A stretch of DNA of 64,000 nucleotides, from contig NZ_CP006018.1 in NCBI RefSeq assembly GCF_000706765.1, forward strand, positions 806,001 through 870,000. Direction: 5' to 3'. The notes under the pieces were generated by a model that saw only the letters and a program-made list of their open reading frames with translations, did not search any database and was not told the DNA's origin. The DNA is from Bifidobacterium [indicum] DSM 20214 = LMG 11587. Its GTDB lineage: Bacteria > Actinomycetota > Actinomycetes > Actinomycetales > Bifidobacteriaceae. Shown piece after piece: positions 17,461 through 26,012 of this stretch. Position numbers and translations under genes: made by a program. Position 1 is the stretch's first letter. The number at the start of each line of letters is the position of its first letter.

Positions 17461-18264
17461 TCAAATGGCTTTCCTGATCAGCCGACGGAAGATAAGTGCC
17501 CCGATAAGAACCCAGAGGGCAGATACCACGGTTGATGCGATGATGGAGGAGGCTGAGGCGATGTTGCCCAGGTCTCTGGCTGCTGATGCGGTTGTTATTA
17601 ATGCCAGCGGGTAGGGTATGGCCAAGGAGGGGGCGATGACCGAGAGGGCACAACCAGCCAAGGTGAGTAGGAGCATGATGGACATGGTAGAGGCGAATGA
17701 CTCGGCCCTGGCAGCGATGGCCTGCGTCAGGGTCATGATGGCCCAGGCGGACATGATCATGGGGATGGCCCGCAGGAGGTAGGGGCCAATCTGGAACAAG
17801 CTGAAGCCCTCGCTCATACCCACAACGATGAACTCCAGCTCGAAGATGACGATGGTCAGGAATGATGCGAATAATCCGTGGAGCATCTTGCCTGCTATGG
17901 CTGTGCTGGCTGTTCCTGATGCGTTTAATCGCTGCCAGTTGCGCCCCCTGTGTTCGTTGGCTTCAATTTGGGCAGCAAAAGCAGCGACCAAGATTGGCAT
18001 AAAGACCATGCTGGGCAGGAGGATGGCCTGCCCCCAGACAGCAGCCCAAGTCACTCCTTGTGATTGGAAATCGCGACGGTAGCTGATGTATTGGTCCCAA
18101 CCGTTGAACATGCCGATTGCATCGAATAATACGGTGGCAAGCCAGTACCACAGGTTGCCAGCCTTATGCATCTCCCAATGGAAGGCCGCCGTAACGGAAG
18201 GTCGTTTGCGGATTTTGCCCATTTGGCCGCTAATGCTCACGGTGTTGAGTGCCTGCTTGCTCAT
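17461..18264 (-). CDS. ABC-2-type permease, lantibiotic-immunity class
   Basis: The 267-residue protein has six predicted transmembrane helices, the pattern of LanE/LanG-like ABC-2 permeases (for example LLPSMVFMPILVAAFAAQIEANEHRGRNWQRLNA..., a conserved stretch of that class). ATG 18264 overlaps the previous stop by four bases and has GGGGAG at an 8-base distance. With its partner at 18261-19109 and the ATPase at 19106-20077 it would form an exporter expelling antimicrobial peptides from the membrane. Confidence 0.85.
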   Translation of the reverse strand: MSKQALNTVSISGQMGKIRKRPSVTAAFHWEMHKAGNLWYWLATVLFDAIGMFNGWDQYISYRRDFQSQGVTWAAVWGQAILLPSMVFMPILVAAFAAQIEANEHRGRNWQRLNASGTASTAIAGKMLHGLFASFLTIVIFELEFIVVGMSEGFSLFQIGPYLLRAIPMIMSAWAIMTLTQAIAARAESFASTMSIMLLLTLAGCALSVIAPSLAIPYPLALITTASAARDLGNIASASSIIASTVVSALWVLIGALIFRRLIRKAI

Positions 18265-19109
18265 CGGTGTGACTCCCCTACTGTGATGACGAATGCTGAA
18301 ATGCTGGTCCAGAGGATGCAAGCAATCAGACTGGTCAGTACCAAGACCCAGGGATTGGTAACGAGCGTCATTCTGGCGTAGCCGTCCGACGTAACCGTGG
18401 TCAGGAAAGGACTGGCGGCAGAGCTGATGCCGGCCGGGAAGAACCAGCCCAGTCGGGCTGCGTTCATCGGTCCCAGGCCCGAACCCACTAAACTGGCGAT
18501 CACGCCTACACCCAGGCCGACAGCCTGCTTGTTTATGGTCATGGAAAGCATCAGCTGGATGGCGGCTACGGACAAGGATGATATAAAAGCAATGAGGGCT
18601 GGTGCGAGTATCAGAGAAGACAGGTCACCATCAGATTTGAAGCCCATAACCAAGGCCGCCAGAGGTGTCCAGGTCAAGGGAATCATAAATACTAGGGATA
18701 AGGCCGTTCCCGCCACCGCTAGCTTGGCGAAGAACCTCCCTGTTTCTCCCAGTCCTAAGGATTGCCATTTGAGGTCCATGCGCTCGCTGGTTTCCATGAT
18801 GGCCAGCCGGCTGGTAAGGAGGGCGGCAAGGATTGGGGCCAGCAGGCTGATGGTCTGGTAGATGTCGCCTTGTGTCAAGGTCAGGGTGCGAGTCGCTGGA
18901 TTGCCGCCTGTGCGTTTCATGACGGCGAATCCTGACCACAAGGAAACCAGGATAATCATCCCTATGAGCATCCACCAGAAGGATGAACCCTTCAGCTTGC
19001 GTACCTCCATGGAAATGAGCATCAACGGGCTGCTGAAACGCATGGTTCCGGCACCCCCATGTTTTTTGGGCTCCACGGATTTCAGGGTGTTTGTGATGAT
19101 GACACTCAT
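18261..19109 (-). CDS. ABC-2-type permease, lantibiotic-immunity class
   Basis: The 282-residue protein has a polar N-terminus, a first helix (FWWMLIGMIILVSLWSGF), then five more helices. The stretch QTISLLAPILAALLTSRLAIMETSERMDLKWQSLGLGETGRFF is typical of this permease class (an ExxxR-rich loop before helix 3). It overlaps the ATPase stop and the next permease start by four bases each, so the three are translationally coupled. Confidence 0.87.
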   Translation of the reverse strand: MSVIITNTLKSVEPKKHGGAGTMRFSSPLMLISMEVRKLKGSSFWWMLIGMIILVSLWSGFAVMKRTGGNPATRTLTLTQGDIYQTISLLAPILAALLTSRLAIMETSERMDLKWQSLGLGETGRFFAKLAVAGTALSLVFMIPLTWTPLAALVMGFKSDGDLSSLILAPALIAFISSLSVAAIQLMLSMTINKQAVGLGVGVIASLVGSGLGPMNAARLGWFFPAGISSAASPFLTTVTSDGYARMTLVTNPWVLVLTSLIACILWTSISAFVITVGESHR

Positions 19110-20077
19110 CGTGAAGCCCCCTGCTGGAGTCCGATCTGTGGTACATGGGCCTGGGTATTTTCCACCAATTCCAAGAAAGCGTCCTCAAGGCTCTTGCGTT
19201 CGGAGGCCACACGATAGACCTGCAGTCCTTGGGAGACCAGCTGGGCGACTAGACTACCGACTAGCCGATCATCGGACTCCGGGATTCGCAAGGTCCCGCT
19301 TTCCTGAATGTACCCATAATCGATGCCGTCGTGCTCAAGCGTACCTGCCGCCAGTTGAGGGTCGGAAACGCGCAGGTCTATGTGCCCCTCGTCGCGCAGA
19401 TCTTCCAGGGAGCCCTGGTAGAGCAGTCGTCCGGCCGCGATGATGCCGACCACCGGTGCCATCCTCTCGATTTCGGAGAGAATATGGCTGCTGATGATGA
19501 CCGTAACACCTTCGCTAGCTGCAAGATCCATGATCATCTGGCGCACCTCGACTACAGCCTCGGCATCCAAACCGTTGGTTGGCTCGTCCAGAAGCAGTAG
19601 CTCAGGATGGGATATGAGCGCCATGGCGATGCCCAAACGTTGCTTCATCCCCAGGGAGTAGTCTTTGGCCTTCTTGTCCTCATGTCCTCTTAGCCCGACC
19701 TTAGCCAACACAGCTGTAGACGAGTTGGAAGGCAGACCCAAATAATCAGCCACCATTCGGCAGTTGTCCAGACCAGACAAGCTCGGGTAAAAACTGGGGC
19801 CTTCAATCATGGATCCCACGCGACCTGGTTGGATGCGGCTGTGACGTTCCACATCCTGTCCGAGCATCCACATCCTACCTGAAGTTGCATCCGTTAAACC
19901 GAGCAGGAGTTTCATAGTTGTAGACTTTCCTGCACCGTTAGGCCCCAGCAGTCCATAGACACCACCCATGGGTACCTGCAGGTTCAGTCCGTTCACAGCC
20001 TTGAAGGTGCCATAGGATTTGACCAGGTCTTTCGTCACAACAGCCGCATGAGATTGAATGTCTTGATATTCGTTCAT
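19106..20077 (-). CDS. ABC transporter ATP-binding protein, lantibiotic-immunity class
   Basis: The 323-residue ATPase has Walker A GPNGAGKSTTMK, the segment SMIEGPSFYPSLSGLDNC (Q-loop variant with glutamate, E-loop, as in LanF-type ATPases), signature YSLGMKQRLGIAMAL and Walker B LLLLDEPTNGLDAEA. The E in place of Q in the Q-loop is known for LanFEG immunity transporters and supports this class. ATG 20077 has GGAGG five bases before it. It is the first gene of a six-gene operon reaching 15022. Confidence 0.92.
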   Translation of the reverse strand: MNEYQDIQSHAAVVTKDLVKSYGTFKAVNGLNLQVPMGGVYGLLGPNGAGKSTTMKLLLGLTDATSGRMWMLGQDVERHSRIQPGRVGSMIEGPSFYPSLSGLDNCRMVADYLGLPSNSSTAVLAKVGLRGHEDKKAKDYSLGMKQRLGIAMALISHPELLLLDEPTNGLDAEAVVEVRQMIMDLAASEGVTVIISSHILSEIERMAPVVGIIAAGRLLYQGSLEDLRDEGHIDLRVSDPQLAAGTLEHDGIDYGYIQESGTLRIPESDDRLVGSLVAQLVSQGLQVYRVASERKSLEDAFLELVENTQAHVPQIGLQQGASR

Positions 20078-20147
20078 TGCTGCCTCCGTAATTAAGTGGT
20101 TTCTAACTCTATGGAAGCTACTTTCGGCAGTGCGGGCAACGCGAAAA

Positions 20148-20179
20148 GCGTATATGTCCCCCCAGGTGGACATATACGC
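20148..20179. promoter_or_regulatory. 12-bp inverted repeat before ABC/two-component operon, putative operator
   Basis: GCGTATATGTCC (20148-20159) and GGACATATACGC (20168-20179) are perfect inverted arms with an 8-base spacer, 71-102 bases before the ATPase start. The size and place fit a binding site for a dimeric regulator such as the response regulator of the same operon. There is no T tract, so it is not a terminator. Confidence 0.6.
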
Positions 20180-20307
20180 CGGCATTTCTTCCGAGACGGT
20201 GTGTATTTCCCGAATTGGAACGGTTAAACGCAATGACCAGAACCCGGTCGACGTCATGGATCGTTTACAGGACGTGGGGATTGGCTGTGAAAAAGCCCGC
20301 TCCCCTA

Positions 20308-20321
20308 ATGCGTATACGCAT
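20308..20321. promoter_or_regulatory. perfect 14-bp palindrome, possible second operator
   Basis: ATGCGTATACGCAT is fully self-complementary and shares the GCGTATA core with the dyad at 20148-20179. It lies in the same gene-free stretch. Confidence 0.35.
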
Positions 20322-20474
20322 ATCCAGCATACGGACTTGTTTTAGGTAAATGCTGATTGTCGCGTATTTTGTTCTTATGCATACCCTGTGCATTATGTAC
20401 GACGGCAAAGGAACCGCCATGAGACTTACCTCTTCGACGCGGAAACCATCCGATGTGGTTATTGGCTGCACATC

Positions 20475-20657
20475 ATGATGTCGGATAAACCACTAGTCAT
20501 TGCAGTCAGTTTTTTTGGACTGGCACTAATCCTGGCTCATGTTATGTCGTTCGTTACAGATTCTCGGTTCTGGGGCTTGTGCACATACCCGGCAGCTTGG
20601 GTGATAATGATTGTCTTCATGATGATAAGACACTGGCGAGGAAACAGGAAAGACTAA
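20475..20657 (+). CDS. possible small two-helix membrane protein
   Basis: A 60-codon frame from ATG 20475 encodes two hydrophobic helices (LVIAVSFFGLALILAHVMSFV and TYPAAWVIMIVFMMI) and a basic tail RHWRGNRKD. No good ribosome-binding site is seen, and the upstream-extended frame (20388) is less likely. It is divergent from the ABC operon. Codon use and the two helices make a real small protein possible, not certain. Otherwise the stretch 20080-20890 holds only the palindromes. Confidence 0.35.
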   Translation: MMSDKPLVIAVSFFGLALILAHVMSFVTDSRFWGLCTYPAAWVIMIVFMMIRHWRGNRKD

Positions 20658-20899
20658 CATTATTGGAGACGGTTAGTATACGAAAGGGCGAGCCGGCAGG
20701 CATTTTCTTTTGTCCCTGAACAGTGCTTTGAGTGCCAGATAACGCCTTAAATGCTGTATACGTAGGCCCTGGAGATACTACATCACCACCACGTGTCAGG
20801 GCACTAATCGGATTATGTAACCGGCGATTCCGTAGAACTCAGCTTTTTCATAGAATGTAAAGGTAGTTCGAGTGCGCTACTCCTGCTTTTCCGTTCGTT

Positions 20900-22216
20900 T
20901 CAGAGTAATTTGTATTCGTTCCGCATGCTATCTACCGAAACCAGATCTTTTAAATCTCCTTTTTCAATCCCAAGTTCAAGCGCTATCCAACATCTGAAAA
21001 CTAGAACAGTTTTTCGCCAGGAATTGAGGCGCATTAACAAGTCAGGCCTATCTCTATTGGCATGTTTTACTCCGTTGTAAGCAGACGTTGTCTGCTGTAT
21101 CCAGTCACTGACATCAAAAGGCAGGATGTCCCTGAGATTCTTTGATATTAATCCGAGTCTGTCCTTGAAACTTGTGCGACCAGCAGCATCTTTGGACTTA
21201 CCGTCACGTATCAATAAATAATATCCAAGGGCTTCCATACCAATGCTTGCTTCGAATAATCGGGCTTCAGCTGTGACTTTGTCGAGTGTAAAAGAAGTTA
21301 CGAGTGGATCAATTGCTCGGGGAATTCTATCGTAAAGGGAAAACCACTCTTGTATGTTGTCTTTTTTCAGCAAGTTATAAGGAATCAAGCAGTTGTGACG
21401 CTTTGGTTTATGGTGTTCTCGAAGCTCTCGAATTACGGGCAACCACTTTTCATAAGCAACCTTATTCTCAGTGCTGACTTTTGGATTCGAAGATCGCAGT
21501 ACTAGAGATTCGGTTAAATCGCGGTCTTCGCCATATGAGATACGAAGCAAGTCTTGGAGCGCTTTATGTAAGTGCTCAGCTCGCTGCCAAGTGAGTGGTT
21601 CACTCGATTTGGTTTCTATATACGCCTTATCATTTACTTTCCAAATATCATCATTGCGAGAAACAGTCCAAGCAAAGCGAATGGATACGGACGGGTTGTC
21701 ATTAAGAGGTATGTCTTCGGGGCTTCTAATGGTGAGAGTCTCGGATTTGAGGAGGCCAGCTTCATTGGTGTGTGGGTCTTGCATAACACAGCTCTTCCCA
21801 ATCCACTCTCTCAATCCATCAATTGATGTTCGTAACCCATAAACTTGCTGATAATCGGAGTGCAGCGCTGCACCAATGATGGCACGATTTGCTATTATCG
21901 TCCCCTGACCACCGCCATATCCCAGCATTTGTTGAGACAAGCTAGCTCCACGACAACCCAATAAAGCAATACTACCGTCAGCATCGTGAAACCACAGGTT
22001 TCGAGGTATCTTGTTCCTATCTGATTCGTTGAGAGAAATCTCATCCCCATACCATAAAGATGAAATCTGATTTTCTCTTTGCCAAGCAACTGTTACTTCT
22101 ACTCCGGCTTCAGTGACACGTATAGGTACTTGTTTCTTATTCAATAAAGGGTTGTCACTGATAAGGGTTCCTGTTCTATATTTCCCGGGTAAAAGAACAT
22201 TGCCGCTTTCCAGCAT
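20900..22216 (-). CDS. ApeA/HEPN-like protein, candidate anti-phage defence gene
   Basis: The 438-residue protein begins LESGNVLLPGKYRTGTL, similar in layout to the N-terminal domain of ApeA proteins, and ends in a helical domain of about 140 residues (from IDPLVTSFTLDKVTAEARLF) that fits the ApeA-type HEPN domain. HEPN RNases use an RxxxxH motif; here the matching place reads AYNGVKHANRDRPD, with the histidine but no arginine four to six residues before it. ATG 22216 has GAGG nine bases upstream and is preferred to ATG 22225. It is a stand-alone gene. Known ApeA acts alone as an abortive-infection protein. The assignment is by eye and moderate; the AT-rich codon use suggests transfer. Confidence 0.55.
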   Translation of the reverse strand: MLESGNVLLPGKYRTGTLISDNPLLNKKQVPIRVTEAGVEVTVAWQRENQISSLWYGDEISLNESDRNKIPRNLWFHDADGSIALLGCRGASLSQQMLGYGGGQGTIIANRAIIGAALHSDYQQVYGLRTSIDGLREWIGKSCVMQDPHTNEAGLLKSETLTIRSPEDIPLNDNPSVSIRFAWTVSRNDDIWKVNDKAYIETKSSEPLTWQRAEHLHKALQDLLRISYGEDRDLTESLVLRSSNPKVSTENKVAYEKWLPVIRELREHHKPKRHNCLIPYNLLKKDNIQEWFSLYDRIPRAIDPLVTSFTLDKVTAEARLFEASIGMEALGYYLLIRDGKSKDAAGRTSFKDRLGLISKNLRDILPFDVSDWIQQTTSAYNGVKHANRDRPDLLMRLNSWRKTVLVFRCWIALELGIEKGDLKDLVSVDSMRNEYKLL

Positions 22217-22477
22217 TTTAATCATCCTCGATTTTAATAGACGTTATCCAGTAGAGAACATCATCATATTACAGATAGATACAGGAGCAGGAGACCGGGT
22301 TGATTGCTTGTGCGTGACTTTCGATATATCGGTATCCATCGGACATGGAACCATTCCGGCAACGATGACATGGTTGGACACATGCTCTGCAATATGAGTG
22401 TTGTGACGACTCAGACGACAAAGCGTCGATCTTCCCCGCTGAATGTCTCATGACCCCCGAGCGGTCGCTTGGAGGTC

Positions 22478-22645
22478 ATGACCAAGATATCGCTCACTCA
22501 AAGCTGTAAACTGCTTAGGCGAATGACCAATATAGGTAAAAATCTGTATTTTATTAAACTTGATGACGGTACGCATGGGTATTACGGATTCAGCACCAAG
22601 CATGCATTGGATATCGCCGATAGCTATTTGCAATCCTACATGTAA
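22478..22645 (+). CDS. possible 55-residue protein or gene remnant
   Basis: ATG 22478 follows GGAGG closely, and the frame reads through NIGKNLYFIKLDDGTHGYYG and FSTKHALDIADSYLQSYM to TAA at 22643-22645. The residue pattern (aromatic, alternating) looks like real protein, perhaps the end of a longer lost gene. A 7-bp inverted repeat (CATGACC...GGTCATG, 22449-22481) covers the start. The rest of 22220-22990 shows nothing I recognise. Confidence 0.3.
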   Translation: MTKISLTQSCKLLRRMTNIGKNLYFIKLDDGTHGYYGFSTKHALDIADSYLQSYM

Positions 22646-22994
22646 GTCGGACTATGGTCTCAGTTCGTTGCGCACATTCATCACGGTTTTTTATCTTGGG
22701 CTATACGTCAAATTGTGTCCGTCAGTCGGATCTTTTGGAGTCTCAGACAGGTAAGAAATCCGTTACAGTCTGAAGGCAGTAATCTAGTGTTCTGCAATGT
22801 ATGTGCTAGCTGAAGTCTTGGTTATTTGTAATACCTACTCAGCTAATGCCACTCTGAGAAGCCGGAAATTGCCTGTCTCATTCTGCGGTGAGTCCAGTGC
22901 ACTTTGATTCTCGTTACGTTCTAGAGTTAGCATTATTCTCTGGAGTTCTTTTGAGAAGCAATATCTATGTCGATATAAGCAGACGGGGCTAAAA

Positions 22995-23831
22995 ATGAAA
23001 GTGGAAGTCAACGAAGTGGCTGTCAAATCCATCATTACGCCCAGCAATCTTCCTGATGCGGATTATGTCATTAATCCCTACCTCGGGTGCTCTTTCGGAT
23101 GCAAATACTGTTATGCAAGTTTTATGGCACGTTTTGCCGGCATCGCAGAACCATCGTGGGGCAATTTTGTGTATGCGAAGGTAAACGCTCCGGAACTGAT
23201 TAAGAAAGAGCTGAGTGGTAGAAGAAAAGACAAATACTTCGGGAAAAGAATCCTCTTGTCTTCTGTAACGGATCCTTACCAGCCATGTGAAAACCGCTAT
23301 CAGCTGACCAAATCAATTTTACAGGAGTTCACCTCCGCGGAAATCGACAGCAACATCGAAGTCCTGACGCGCTCGCCTATTGTTGCCCGTGACAGGGATA
23401 TTCTGAGTCAACTCCCTAACTGCGAGGTCGGAATGACCGTGCACTACATCGAAGAAGATGAACCGATCAGCATGATTGAGCCCAGAGGGTACCCCATGAG
23501 GAAGCGGTTAAAGGCCCTTGCACAGCTGGCTGATTCAGGTATTCGAACATACGCCTTTATAGGCCCTCTTTTCCCGTATATGTTCTACGAAGAAGACCGC
23601 ATGTCCCACCTTCTGCATGAGCTGAGAGAGGTTGGGGTTCAGGAGGTCTTCTTGGAGAAGATCAACAGGAAAGCAGGTATGGTGAGGATTCACCAAGCGG
23701 ATATAGCTACCTTCGAAAAGGACAACCTGGCCAAAACACAGACCGCCGATAAGATGACCGACAGTCAAGTAATGCAAATGGTTGAAGAGTATGGACTCTC
23801 ACTGAGGCTCGGCAGTGTGCTCGAGCACTAA
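22995..23831 (+). CDS. radical SAM protein, SplB/Rv2578c-like
   Basis: The 278-residue protein has the iron-sulfur motif CxxxCxxC in NPYLGCSFGCKYCYASFM (about residues 34-50), preceded by a SplB-like N-terminus, then SSVTDPYQPCE and IEVLTRSPIVARD, all usual in the spore-photoproduct-lyase-like family. Such enzymes bind a 4Fe-4S cluster and S-adenosylmethionine to start radical chemistry; the substrate of non-sporulating members is unknown. ATG 22995 has the upstream sequence GGGGCTAAAA. It is a single gene between accessory genes. Confidence 0.87.
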   Translation: MKVEVNEVAVKSIITPSNLPDADYVINPYLGCSFGCKYCYASFMARFAGIAEPSWGNFVYAKVNAPELIKKELSGRRKDKYFGKRILLSSVTDPYQPCENRYQLTKSILQEFTSAEIDSNIEVLTRSPIVARDRDILSQLPNCEVGMTVHYIEEDEPISMIEPRGYPMRKRLKALAQLADSGIRTYAFIGPLFPYMFYEEDRMSHLLHELREVGVQEVFLEKINRKAGMVRIHQADIATFEKDNLAKTQTADKMTDSQVMQMVEEYGLSLRLGSVLEH

Positions 23832-24093
23832 AGTGAGCTGCTTGAGGCAACCTTCCTGTAACCCTTATATTGGCATGCTGATATGGCTTCAATTGGAGAC
23901 GCAAAGTCCTCTCAGATTTGCCTATCGCTTTCAAGGCATGCCGGCGACTTAGCTCTTTAGCGCCGAATCGGATAAAGAACGTCATCGAAATCGCAGTGAG
24001 AGATCATGATGGTTCTCGGAGGTTCGCCGAATTGATGCACTCTGAGCGATTACAAGCCGACGGACACACGGACGAGAGAATGAGTTACTAGGT

Positions 24094-24324
24094 TCAGGAA
24101 ACTCTCGCTGTCATCTGGGCAAGGTACGTAGCTGTTTTCAGTTCCAGCCGCGGCTCCTCTCGCCTGAGTTCACGGATAAACACAATCTTGTCCTTGTTTG
24201 GATTCATCTCCTTAGACGCGGCGATGTTCTGGGCCCATTTCACCGCTGTGTCCATCGGGTCTTCGCAGTTGGCAAATATCTTAGCGATTTCTTCCCTTGG
24301 ATTGTTGTTATTCATCCATCTCAT
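24094..24324 (-). CDS. small protein with bL12 C-terminal-like segment
   Basis: ATG 24324 has GGAGGGG five bases upstream and starts a 76-residue protein, MRWMNNNNPREEI.... The C-terminal half, KDKIVFIRELRREEPRLELKTATYLAQ, resembles the K-IxxIKxLRxxxxLxLKEAKxLV pattern of the ribosomal protein bL12 C-terminal domain. Small proteins with that domain occur in actinobacteria without known function. The strong ribosome-binding site supports expression. The similarity is by eye. Confidence 0.55.
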   Translation of the reverse strand: MRWMNNNNPREEIAKIFANCEDPMDTAVKWAQNIAASKEMNPNKDKIVFIRELRREEPRLELKTATYLAQMTARVS

Positions 24325-24630
24325 AGTTTCCCCTCCGGTCCGACATTCAAGAAAATGCAAATAAGACAATCCACCACTGTTAGCAAATTAAACGGGGAGA
24401 ACTATCCGAAAAAGACATATTCGGGTACATCACCCCGCCAGAATCATCTACGATTCACTACTCCAACAGTTGTTTGACGACAGTGTTGATTGTCAGGTTC
24501 ACTCTACCACTGCGATGTGAACGCTGTCACTGATTTCCAAGGTTAGTGCACCTGCGTGCATTGAGCATGGCCTGGTTCGAAGAAACCGACGTTCCAGGCC
24601 CCTCGGTTTGAAATTCAGTATCCAGCATAC

Positions 24631-24664
24631 AAAAAGAGCCGAGACCTTGCGGCCCCGACTCTTT
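24631..24664 (-). terminator. terminator of ClbS-like gene
   Basis: On the minus strand an AGAGTCGGGGCC stem pairs with GGTCTCGGCTCT around a GCAA loop and runs into TTTTT. It directly follows the stop at 24684. The rest of the 24325-24683 gap holds nothing recognisable. Confidence 0.75.
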
Positions 24665-24683
24665 CCTCTTCAACGATTCGATC

Positions 24684-25217
24684 CTATTTCAGAGACCGAG
24701 CATACTTCCTGATCTTCTTCAGAGCCCACTCATAGTGGCTTGAGACGTTGGAGACGAAGGCGGTGCCGAGGGGGTAGTTGCCGGTCCAGGGGAAGTATCC
24801 AGAGGTGAAGAGCTCCTCGTTGCTGAAGGAGTTCATCAGATCCATGACCCGACGATGGGTACCCTTAAGCAGATCAAGTGCCTGGGAGTAGGTGGTGTCC
24901 TGGTGTTTCTTCCAGAACTCCTGATTCATCTCGCCGTAATTGCGCCAGTTGTAGCCATCGGGCAGGAACTCCTTGCTGATGCCCTTCTGGTTGCTCTCGA
25001 CCCAGTCCAGGAGCAGGACCTGCCACTCGTACAGATGAATCAGCACGTCCTTGATGGTACGGTCACGCTTCCAATGGGCTTCCTTCTCCTTGGTCACATC
25101 AAAGTGGAATTCACCATTGAGCTCTTCGCCGTTCATCGAGTCCAAAAGAGACATGAGCTTGTCGAAGTTCGTGGTGCTTGCTGTAACCAGCTCGTCCTTG
25201 GTCCGGGGCCTTGGCAT
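24684..25217 (-). CDS. ClbS/DfsB family four-helix-bundle protein (DUF1706)
   Basis: The 177-residue protein starts PRPRTKDELVTASTTNFDKLMSLLDSM and has HWKRDRTIKDVLIHLYEWQVLLLDWV, then FLPDGYNWRNYGEMNQEFW, all features of the ClbS/DfsB family. ClbS protects colibactin producers by opening the cyclopropane warhead of colibactin; most relatives are of unknown role and belong to the DinB-like fold. AGGAG precedes ATG 25217. The HTH regulator gene ends 57 bases upstream on the same strand, so the two may be one operon. Confidence 0.85.
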   Translation of the reverse strand: MPRPRTKDELVTASTTNFDKLMSLLDSMNGEELNGEFHFDVTKEKEAHWKRDRTIKDVLIHLYEWQVLLLDWVESNQKGISKEFLPDGYNWRNYGEMNQEFWKKHQDTTYSQALDLLKGTHRRVMDLMNSFSNEELFTSGYFPWTGNYPLGTAFVSNVSSHYEWALKKIRKYARSLK

Positions 25218-25274
25218 GGTTCGTATATCTCCTTAACAGTGGATTGAAATCCGATGGTGTCTTCTGTTTGGACC

Positions 25275-25784
25275 TCAGCAGTCCTTGCAGTCTTTTTGAG
25301 AGTTTGATTCTTGATGATTCTCATGGTGCTGTTGCTGCTGATGCCAGCGCTTCAGACTGCGAATGAAGGCGCCAAGATAGGAAATGGCCACTTCAACGCT
25401 CACGCCGGTTGCTTCGGCGAAGAAAGGAGCGGTCGACTCGATAAGTTCGTACATGCACTCCTGTGTGAAGGACCCGCAGTTATAGCACCACTGGCAGTAA
25501 TCAGAGTCCGGTTTCCCATCACTGTCCTTGCCGTGCTCTGTGCCTGGTGCGGAGAAGGCCGTACCGCAGGACTGGCAGACGGGCTCATCCGGAATTTCCA
25601 GGAGTTTCAACACCGGTACATCAAGTACCGAAGAAATCAACTTGACCATATCGATACTGGGTGTGGTCTCCCCTGTTTCCCATCGTGAGACCGCCTGTCG
25701 GGTGACATAGAGTCGGGCGGCCAAATCGGCCTGGGTCATGTTTGCTGCTTTGCGCAGTTCGGGAAGTAGGTCCTGTATCGGCAT
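25275..25784 (-). CDS. XRE-family regulator with zinc-ribbon domain
   Basis: The 169-residue protein has an XRE helix-turn-helix at residues 5-60 (LRKAANMTQADLAARLYVTRQAVSRWETGETTPSIDMV) and a putative zinc-ribbon domain (Zn_ribbon_2, residues 68-140) with CQSCG, YCQWCYNCG and FTQECMYELIE. It ends in a histidine- and cysteine-containing tail (QQQQHHENHQ, KDCKDC) that may bind metal. It probably represses or activates the ClbS-like gene downstream. No ligand can be named. Confidence 0.85.
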   Translation of the reverse strand: MPIQDLLPELRKAANMTQADLAARLYVTRQAVSRWETGETTPSIDMVKLISSVLDVPVLKLLEIPDEPVCQSCGTAFSAPGTEHGKDSDGKPDSDYCQWCYNCGSFTQECMYELIESTAPFFAEATGVSVEVAISYLGAFIRSLKRWHQQQQHHENHQESNSQKDCKDC

Positions 25785-26012
25785 TATTGGTCCTTCGAAT
25801 TGCTCTGATCGGCACTAGGTCGATTCAGACGATTTTATCAGTACTTATCATGGTTGTCTTCATCTGCAACAGTTCGTTGCAAGCCCGGTATCGCGCCTGC
25901 GAGAGGGGAAGGTGACACAAATGGGGTCTACCGCGACAACACGGAAAGGGTCCCCTGCCGACCCACAGGCCGGACCGGGGACCCCGTCTTTACGTTCGTT
26001 CTAGATAGGGGC

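Noticed and set aside
20760-20830. Possible CRP- or tRNA-like element around CACGTG near 20790
   Set aside because: Single short palindrome without gene context; too weak to call.
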